A stretch of DNA of 11,011 nt from Gammaproteobacteria bacterium. Its GTDB lineage: Bacteria; Pseudomonadota; Gammaproteobacteria; Pseudomonadales; Azotimanducaceae. The notes under the pieces are model-generated. The model was not told where the DNA came from. It saw only the letters and a list, made by a program, of their open reading frames with translations, and did no database searches. A program made the translations under genes and the position numbers. The DNA lies in contig VXPR01000107.1 of assembly GCA_009839405.1 (NCBI GenBank), positions 1-11,011 on the forward strand, written 5' to 3'. This document shows, piece by piece, positions 7,192 to 11,011 of this stretch (its first letter is position 1; each line of letters starts with the position of its first letter).

Positions 7192-7629
7192 CTGATCGGC
7201 CAGAGCACGATGGTCAGACGCGCTGAAGCGCTTGGCGTATGTCACGCTTTCGTCAACGCCCACCCCACTGTCCAAGAACTCCAACCACGTCTCGATGTTA
7301 CGTCGTGGAACCACGACGATGGCTCGGTCCGACGCGGTTTGTTGGGGAATGCCGCCACGGTCGCATTCCCGATCGAGCTGGGCCCGACGTTCCGCCGTCG
7401 TATGGCTGTCGGCGTCAGTGACGACAATGAGGAAATCGTTGGAACGCTGCCGAATGGCAGCAAGCTCGTCCGGGAATCTGGCTCGCACCCACTGCTCTCC
7501 CGATTGCCTACCACTAGGCAACGGCAATGTCCGTATGTCATGCATCGTGAAACGGCGTTTGTGGAGGAATCGACGAACGAACGTGTCGGTGGATTGGTCT
7601 TCGCACAGCAGCACTACGCGTGTCGTCAT
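7105..7629 (-). CDS. Small TOPRIM-like protein, partner of the ATPase; apparent frameshift near the 3' end
   Basis: As read without correction it has 174 residues. The N-terminal VVLLCEDQSTDTFVRRFL (5-22, acidic E10) and VVTDADSHT (69-77, D72 and D74) give the Glu and DxD of a TOPRIM metal site. PRRNIETWLEFL (108-119) resembles the NIETWL box of small TOPRIM/DUF4276-like partners of AAA ATPases. The ATG at 7629 overlaps the TGA of the ATPase gene as ATGA, so the two are probably made together. A start further upstream would lie inside the ATPase gene. From about residue 148 the reading becomes basic and Ser/Pro/Arg-rich (RNSAFPSPRHRRLPSPARS), while the adjacent frame gives a family-like tail. 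Activity cannot be assumed; by analogy to OLD and AriB proteins it would be a nuclease or toxin-type effector. Confidence 0.75.
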   Translation of the reverse strand: MTTRVVLLCEDQSTDTFVRRFLHKRRFTMHDIRTLPLPSGRQSGEQWVRARFPDELAAIRQRSNDFLIVVTDADSHTTAERRAQLDRECDRGGIPQQTASDRAIVVVPRRNIETWLEFLDSGVGVDESVTYAKRFSASDHRALADQLTESATRNSAFPSPRHRRLPSPARSTGN

Positions 7630-8723
7630 TCCCAGCCTCGAGCAACGATCTCGGAGACCGACAGGTTGTCGACGCTTGGGGGTTCGTCGGAAACGCGGGC
7701 GGGTCCACTCCCATCCCGCGAGAACCACAACCCTGACGCACCCCCCATGTAGTCTATGGTCGTCGGGTGGTGCGAGACGAGAACAAGCTGCTCTATGGAG
7801 TCACCACAGCCTTGGGCCGCTGCGGCCAGCCACGGCTGCACCTCCGACAGCGCCAGGTAATTGTCGGGTTCGTCAAGGAAAATCGCAGGGCGCCGGTCCG
7901 ACGGTAGATGGAGGAGGCTGTACAGTGCAACGAGCGCACGTTGGCCGTCCGAAAGCTGATCAAAACCGTATCTTTCAGCCTCGCCCGCTGGCGTCGCAAG
8001 AGTCACTTTGAGCGAACGGGTGTTCTCGCCCGACTCCGTGAGATTGATGGACGAGAACCCGGGCAAGGCATGCTTCAAGGCTTGGAACAGTGGCGCGATG
8101 GCGGCCATGTTTTCCTGTGCGGCGCGCCTATACCAAGCCGTGAAGTTGCGCATCAGCGGATCGAGAAACTCGTCCTCGCTTCTGCTTTCGGCCTCCATGG
8201 CAGGTGGGCACAGGCCAACGACGATGCAGTTCCTCAGTTCCTTCTTGAAGCGGGTCACTTTCTGGTTGTCACGGCGTTCCGTGAGGAACCCTACGCCAGA
8301 CTGCGTCCAGTCGAAGGGTACGTTTGGGCCCTCGCTGTAGTCATCGTGAAAAAGCTGCGCGTCTCCCTCGCTGAACGAAAACACGACCCGATCGTTGTGT
8401 AGGAGGACCTCCTCCAGGACGCGAGCTCTGTTCCGCTGGGGTTGATGCTCAACCACCAGCTCGTACGCGTAGCTATCACCGTCCGATTCCGTATCGAGCT
8501 CGAAACGTTGGGTGGTGCGGCGTTGATTCACGGACAAGTCGCGAGCGGGGAACACCTCGTCCACCTTGCGGCCGCGTACCACGAACTCCTGGATACGCCG
8601 AAGCGCGTCAAGCAGCGAGGTCTTGCCCGTGCCATTGCGACCAAGAAGCACGTTGGAGCCGTCGAAGCGTACCTCGAAGTTCTCAAAGCAGCGAAAATTG
8701 TCGGTGTAGAGTCGTTTCAGCAT
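7626..8723 (-). CDS. ABC-type AAA ATPase (OLD/RecF-like), first gene of a two-gene module
   Basis: The product has 365 residues. It opens with MLKRLYTDNFRCFENFEV, the usual start of RecF/OLD-type ATPases. Walker A is GRNGTGKTS (28-36), the ABC signature is LSDGQ (257-261), Walker B is IFLDEPDNYL (281-290, catalytic E285) and the switch His lies in SHHP (317-320). The middle (about 100-230) is the variable insertion. There is no TOPRIM domain at its own C-terminus; that part seems to be supplied by the overlapping downstream gene. I chose ATG 8723 because the fold starts there and GGAG lies about 10 bases before it; an upstream ATG at 8780 adds 19 unrelated residues. Likely role: ATP-dependent sensor or regulator of the TOPRIM partner, possibly in phage defence. 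That role is inferred. Confidence 0.88.
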   Translation of the reverse strand: MLKRLYTDNFRCFENFEVRFDGSNVLLGRNGTGKTSLLDALRRIQEFVVRGRKVDEVFPARDLSVNQRRTTQRFELDTESDGDSYAYELVVEHQPQRNRARVLEEVLLHNDRVVFSFSEGDAQLFHDDYSEGPNVPFDWTQSGVGFLTERRDNQKVTRFKKELRNCIVVGLCPPAMEAESRSEDEFLDPLMRNFTAWYRRAAQENMAAIAPLFQALKHALPGFSSINLTESGENTRSLKVTLATPAGEAERYGFDQLSDGQRALVALYSLLHLPSDRRPAIFLDEPDNYLALSEVQPWLAAAAQGCGDSIEQLVLVSHHPTTIDYMGGASGLWFSRDGSGPARVSDEPPSVDNLSVSEIVARGWE

Positions 8724-8750
8724 GGTCGTTGCGCTCCGGTCGCGAATCGG

Positions 8751-8780
8751 AGTGTGGGAGACGAGGCGCGTTGGTGTCAA
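8751..8780 (-). promoter_or_regulatory. Candidate promoter of the ATPase-TOPRIM pair
   Basis: On the minus strand TTGACA, an exact -35 consensus, lies at 8780-8775. Eighteen bases later comes CACACT (8756-8751), a poor -10 match with three of six bases. The predicted start of transcription would be about 20 bases before the ATG at 8723. This is the only good -35 match in the 97-base spacer, but the weak -10 keeps confidence low. Confidence 0.3.
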
Positions 8781-8819
8781 CGAAGGGCGCGAGAACTGAA
8801 CCCGACGTCGATCCCTGGT

Positions 8820-9200
8820 TCAACCGATGTAGGTGGCCACCCACCACGTGTTGCCGAAGGCGGTAAAGCCGCAGCTTCGCTCGCCGTAGGGCTGGTCCGT
8901 GGGCGGATGGATGGTCTCTGCGCCGGCCGCAGTGGCCCGTTGGTACACCGTGTCCACGTCCTCGACATAAACGTACACAGAAGCTGCCGTGGGTTTGGCC
9001 GTCGGCGGCAACTCGCCGGCCTCCACCACCAGCGCGCCGTCGCCAAGGGCGAGTTCCACGTGCGCGCCGCGGCGATTCGGCTGCTCGTGGCGCTCGATCT
9101 CCCGGGCGCCGAATACGTCGACGAGGAACTGCGGCAGTTCGTAGGCGCCGTAGAGATACGGTCGCACTGTGCCGAAGCCTTGGCGAATGTGTGATCCCAT
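8820..9200 (-). CDS. VOC (glyoxalase/bleomycin-resistance fold) family protein, PhnB-like
   Basis: The product has 126 residues, the usual size of a single-chain VOC protein with two beta-alpha-beta-beta-beta modules. The first module is VRPYLYGAYELPQFLVDVFGA (12-32), AHVELALGDGALVVE (46-60), and the second is VYVYVEDVDTVYQRATAAGAE (75-95), YGERSCGFTAFGNTWWVAT (105-123). The ending matches the PhnB-like subgroup, in which the text is often DPFGNxWWIAT; here TAFGN replaces DPFGN. H48 and E60 could be metal ligands. The start is ATG at 9200, with AGGGAG about seven bases before it. It begins 17 bases after the dehydrogenase stop and so is probably in its transcript. The substrate is unknown, and a link to sugar metabolism is not supported by the sequence. 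Confidence 0.85.
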   Translation of the reverse strand: MGSHIRQGFGTVRPYLYGAYELPQFLVDVFGAREIERHEQPNRRGAHVELALGDGALVVEAGELPPTAKPTAASVYVYVEDVDTVYQRATAAGAETIHPPTDQPYGERSCGFTAFGNTWWVATYIG

Positions 9201-9217
9201 GTCGTCTCCCTTGCGCG

Positions 9218-10498
9218 TCAAAGGCGGGCCGTCACGGCTTCCCGTGGCAGCACGTGCTTGATGTCGAACAGCACGCACCCCGGCTTGCCCAAGGCGCGGA
9301 TGCTCTCCGGCCCCAAGCGCTTGAACTCGTCGTGCGCCACGGCAATCACCACGGCGTCATAGCTGCCCTTGGGCGGTTCCGCCTCAAGGACGATGCCGAT
9401 GCTGGCCGCCTCGGCCGGGTCCACGCGTGGATCGTGCACATCGACTCGGGCGCCGTCCTGCGCCAAGGCCGCCACGAGGTCCGCCACCTTGGTGTTGCGG
9501 ATGTCGGAGGTGTTCTCCTTGAACGCGAGTCCGAGCACCAGCACGCGCGCCGACGACGGCGCGGTGCCGTGCGCCTGCAAAAGTCCCACCACGCGCTTGG
9601 CCACATGCTGGGCCATGGTGTCGTTGATGCGGCGACCGGCCAGGATGACATCGGGCTGGTAGCCGACCTGCTGCGCCTTGTGGGTGAGATAGTACGAGTC
9701 CACGCCGATGCAATGCCCGCCCACCAGCCCAGGCTGAAACGGCAGGAAGTTCCACTTGGTGGCGGCCGCCGCCAGCACCTCTCCGGTGTCGAGGCCGAGC
9801 CGCTCGAAGATGAGCGCGAGTTCGTTGACGAGCGCGATGTTGAGATCGCGTTGGGTGTTTTCGATCACCTTGGTGGCCTCGGCGACCTTCAGGCTCGGCA
9901 CTCGGTGGGTGCCGGCGCGGATGACCGAACCGTACAGGGCATCAAGAAAGTCGAGGGCCTCCGGGGTTGATCCGGCCACTACCTTGACAATGTCCGGCAG
10001 GCGGCGCTTGCGGTCGCCGGGGTTGATGCGTTCCGGGCTGTAGCCGGCGAAGAAGCCGTGGTTGAGGACGAGACCTGATTCCCCTTCGACGATGGGCACG
10101 CAAACCTCTTCGGTGGCGCCCGGGAACACGGTGGATTCCACCACCACGACATTGCCGCGCTGAATGACGCGGCCCACGTCGCGGCTGGCCGCTTCGAGGG
10201 GCGCAAGGTCCGGACGGTTGTCCGCGTCAATGGGCGTCGGTACGGTGATGACGAAGACATCGCAGCCGCCGAGGTCCTCGGCAGCGTCGGTGAACGTGAG
10301 CGACGCGGCCGACCCAAGGTGATCGGCATCCACCTCGTCCGTGGAATCCACGCCCATCCTGAGCGACTCGATGCGCGCCGAGGAGGTGTCGAAACCACGC
10401 GTCTCGTAGCGCCGACCGAACTCCACCGCGAGCGGCAGGCCGACATAGCCGAGCCCCAGAACGCCAATGACGACGCCATCCGACAGCGCCGGCGGCAT
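9218..10498 (-). CDS. tviB: UDP-N-acetylhexosamine 6-dehydrogenase (TviB/WbpA type nucleotide sugar dehydrogenase)
   Basis: The product has 426 residues, the length of TviB/WbpA enzymes, which oxidise UDP-GlcNAc or UDP-GalNAc to the uronic acid with two NAD for surface polysaccharide. The N-terminal Rossmann motif is GVLGLGYVGLPLA (12-24). ESTVFPGATEEV (121-132), GYSPERINPGD (152-162) and the dimer helix KVAEATKVIENTQRDLN (204-220) follow. TKWNFLPFQPGLVGGHC (247-263) carries the catalytic C263, and GLAFKENTSDIRNT (323-336) begins the C-terminal domain. GVDSYYL has Ser where relatives usually have Pro. I chose ATG 10498 because GAGG stands close before it and the family starts there. ATG 10552 would add 18 non-conserved residues but sits at a -10-like box. 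No glycosyltransferase genes adjoin it in the window. Confidence 0.92.
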   Translation of the reverse strand: MPPALSDGVVIGVLGLGYVGLPLAVEFGRRYETRGFDTSSARIESLRMGVDSTDEVDADHLGSAASLTFTDAAEDLGGCDVFVITVPTPIDADNRPDLAPLEAASRDVGRVIQRGNVVVVESTVFPGATEEVCVPIVEGESGLVLNHGFFAGYSPERINPGDRKRRLPDIVKVVAGSTPEALDFLDALYGSVIRAGTHRVPSLKVAEATKVIENTQRDLNIALVNELALIFERLGLDTGEVLAAAATKWNFLPFQPGLVGGHCIGVDSYYLTHKAQQVGYQPDVILAGRRINDTMAQHVAKRVVGLLQAHGTAPSSARVLVLGLAFKENTSDIRNTKVADLVAALAQDGARVDVHDPRVDPAEAASIGIVLEAEPPKGSYDAVVIAVAHDEFKRLGPESIRALGKPGCVLFDIKHVLPREAVTARL

Positions 10499-10559
10499 CG
10501 CTGCCTCGCTTTCCCCCTCCAAGATGCGTCGGGAACCTCTGCGTGAGTCCATTGGCGCG

Positions 10560-10565
10560 AGTTTA
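10560..10565 (-). promoter_or_regulatory. Candidate -10 box for the nucleotide sugar dehydrogenase gene
   Basis: On the minus strand TAAACT (10565-10560) is followed by CGCGCCA and an ATG at 10552. The arrangement resembles the cysE promoter (TATAGA, then CTTGGCGC, then ATG). Transcription may start close to 10552, giving either a leader of about 50 bases to the preferred ATG at 10498 or a leaderless start at 10552. No good -35 box is seen. Confidence 0.3.
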
Positions 10566-10572
10566 CCCCCCA

Positions 10573-10587
10573 CCGAAGAACCTTCGG
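10573..10587. repeat. Short perfect hairpin
   Basis: CCGAAG (10573-10578) and CTTCGG (10582-10587) form a perfect 6-base stem around AAC. On the plus strand GTTTCTCGACTCC follows, a layout mirrored at 10865-10889. The T-run is too short for a confident terminator. Confidence 0.6.
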
Positions 10588-10642
10588 GTTTCTCGACTCC
10601 TCGCAAGGGTAAGGGGGATAGAAAAAGGGGCCTCCCTAATTT

Positions 10643-10672
10643 CGTAGGGGCGACCCTTGTGGTCGCCCGTGT
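10643..10672 (-). repeat. Dispersed palindromic repeat, copy 2 (inverted)
   Basis: This is identical over 30 bases to the reverse complement of 3212-3241. It forms the left arm of a composite palindrome whose right arm is the third copy. Confidence 0.85.
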
Positions 10673-10729
10673 TGGCGGGGCCCCGCCTGAAAAAACACCA
10701 GCGCGGGGTCACCACAAGGGTCGCCCCTA
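10645..10729. repeat. Composite palindromic element (MITE- or REP-like)
   Basis: The arms TAGGGGCGACCCTTGTGGT (10645-10663) and its exact reverse complement (10711-10729) are 19 bases each with a 47-base middle. The middle contains a 14-base perfect palindrome, GGCGGGGCCCCGCC (10674-10687), flanked by GTGTT and AACAC. The nested symmetry and the lack of a coding region fit a non-autonomous mobile element or a REP/BIME-type unit. No transposase is seen nearby. Confidence 0.75.
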
Positions 10730-10744
10730 AGAAGGAAGCACGCG
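10707..10744 (+). repeat. Dispersed palindromic repeat, copy 3 (partial, diverged)
   Basis: From ACCACAAGG (10711) through CGCCCCTA (10729) it matches copy 1. The left arm reads GGGGTC rather than GGGCG, so the small stem is broken. The right flank GGAAGCACGCG (10734-10744) matches the flank of copy 1 at 3241-3251, offset by a short insertion. Confidence 0.7.
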
Positions 10745-10864
10745 AACGAGTGGCGAGCCGACTTGAGCAGAGACTCCTTAGGCGCCGCAAAGGGGGCCTC
10801 GCCGTAGGAAACGACGCTTGCGCCGGAGTTAAGAACCCACGCCTCTGCGAGAAGCCCCCCTTAA

Positions 10865-10883
10865 GAAAAGCGAGGCGCTTTTC
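10865..10883. repeat. Perfect hairpin GAAAAGCG/CGCTTTTC
   Basis: GAAAAGCG (10865-10872) and CGCTTTTC (10876-10883) form a perfect 8-base stem with loop AGG. TTTTC at its 3' end on the plus strand, and the complementary A-run on the other side, make a weak bidirectional terminator possible. It is followed by TCGACTCC, as is the hairpin at 10573-10587. Confidence 0.6.
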
Positions 10884-10893
10884 GACTCCCCCC

Positions 10894-10970
10894 CAAGGGG
10901 GGAGTGACAGGAAGGCCCTCGCATCCCCAACAGTGGCGGTGGCGCGCACTTTCCTATCACTCCCCCCTTG
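10894..10970. repeat. 20-base inverted repeat with one mismatch
   Basis: CAAGGGGGGAGTGACAGGAA (10894-10913) and the reverse complement of 10951-10970 differ at a single base, with 37 bases between them. The left arm also makes a local stem with ACTCCCCCC at 10885-10893. The pair looks like the ends of another small repeat element. Confidence 0.7.
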
Positions 10971-11011
10971 CCGTGAAACTCCGGTGGGCATGGCCGATGC
11001 GCGGCCACGGG

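Larger units (their letters stand above)
10553..11011. other. Gene-free repeat island
   Basis: I find no convincing gene in these 459 bases. The longest open frame (minus strand, 10991-10563) is built from translated repeats and is rejected. The region instead holds several hairpins, two palindromic repeat copies in opposite orientation, and a near-perfect 20-base inverted repeat. It probably marks the edge of a mobile or repeat-rich segment upstream of the dehydrogenase operon. Confidence 0.7.

Noticed and set aside
7183..7195. Programmed -1 frameshift signal in the TOPRIM-like gene
   Set aside because: The junction reads CAGCTTACCG with no X XXY YYZ slippery heptamer and no obvious downstream stem, so a simple indel is preferred.
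10643..10744. CRISPR array
   Set aside because: The repeat copies are inverted relative to each other, only two lie together, and there is no regular repeat-spacer pattern.
10563..10991. Open frame of 142 codons on the minus strand in the repeat island
   Set aside because: It is made of translated repeats (it contains LPPWGGVEKRLAFLKGG, GATLVV and GDHKGRPY strings), has no domain character and crosses all the hairpins.

Overview
The window is GC-rich, densely coded bacterial DNA with no rRNA, tRNA, transposase or CRISPR array that I can see. The closest fit is a member of the Gammaproteobacteria or a near relative. This rests on a 293-residue NAD kinase whose C-terminal tail resembles proteobacterial NadK, a CysE with the long N-terminal helical domain, and ELM1-family and XdhC/MocA genes. 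This placement is inferred from protein style, not from a marker gene.

Layout, left to right. (1) Positions 1-1334 hold the 3' part of an ADP-ribosylglycohydrolase-type gene with an added C-terminal beta-sandwich-like domain. (2) Positions 1500-3113 hold xdhC and a mocA-like nucleotidyltransferase, a pair that serves molybdenum-cofactor enzymes not present here. (3) nadK (3265-4146, minus) converges on mocA across a spacer carrying a dispersed palindromic repeat. (4) nadK diverges from cysE. On the plus strand cysE, a short-chain dehydrogenase, a small two-helix membrane protein and an ELM1-family protein (4266-7078) form a tight, probably co-transcribed cluster. (5) On the minus strand, read from right to left, come a UDP-N-acetylhexosamine dehydrogenase (10498-9218), a VOC-fold protein (9200-8820), an ABC-type AAA ATPase (8723-7626) and a small TOPRIM-like protein (7629-7105). 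(6) Positions 10553-11011 contain no convincing gene and are an island of nested inverted repeats.

The most interesting unit is the ATPase-TOPRIM pair. The two genes overlap by ATGA, so they are probably translationally coupled. Their architecture resembles split OLD/PARIS-type systems, in which an ABC ATPase controls a TOPRIM nuclease, which makes an anti-phage or toxin-like role a reasonable hypothesis. The TOPRIM gene appears to carry a single-base frameshift near its 3' end: the next frame encodes a tail ending PPSLAESCAEYRKLKR that looks like the natural C-terminus. Either the copy is damaged, the assembly has an indel, or the shift is functional.

The second theme is repeats. A 30-base sequence is identical at 3212-3241 and, inverted, at 10643-10672. 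A third, partial copy at about 10707-10744 pairs with the second to form a large composite palindrome. Other hairpins and a 20-base inverted repeat follow at 10565-10970.
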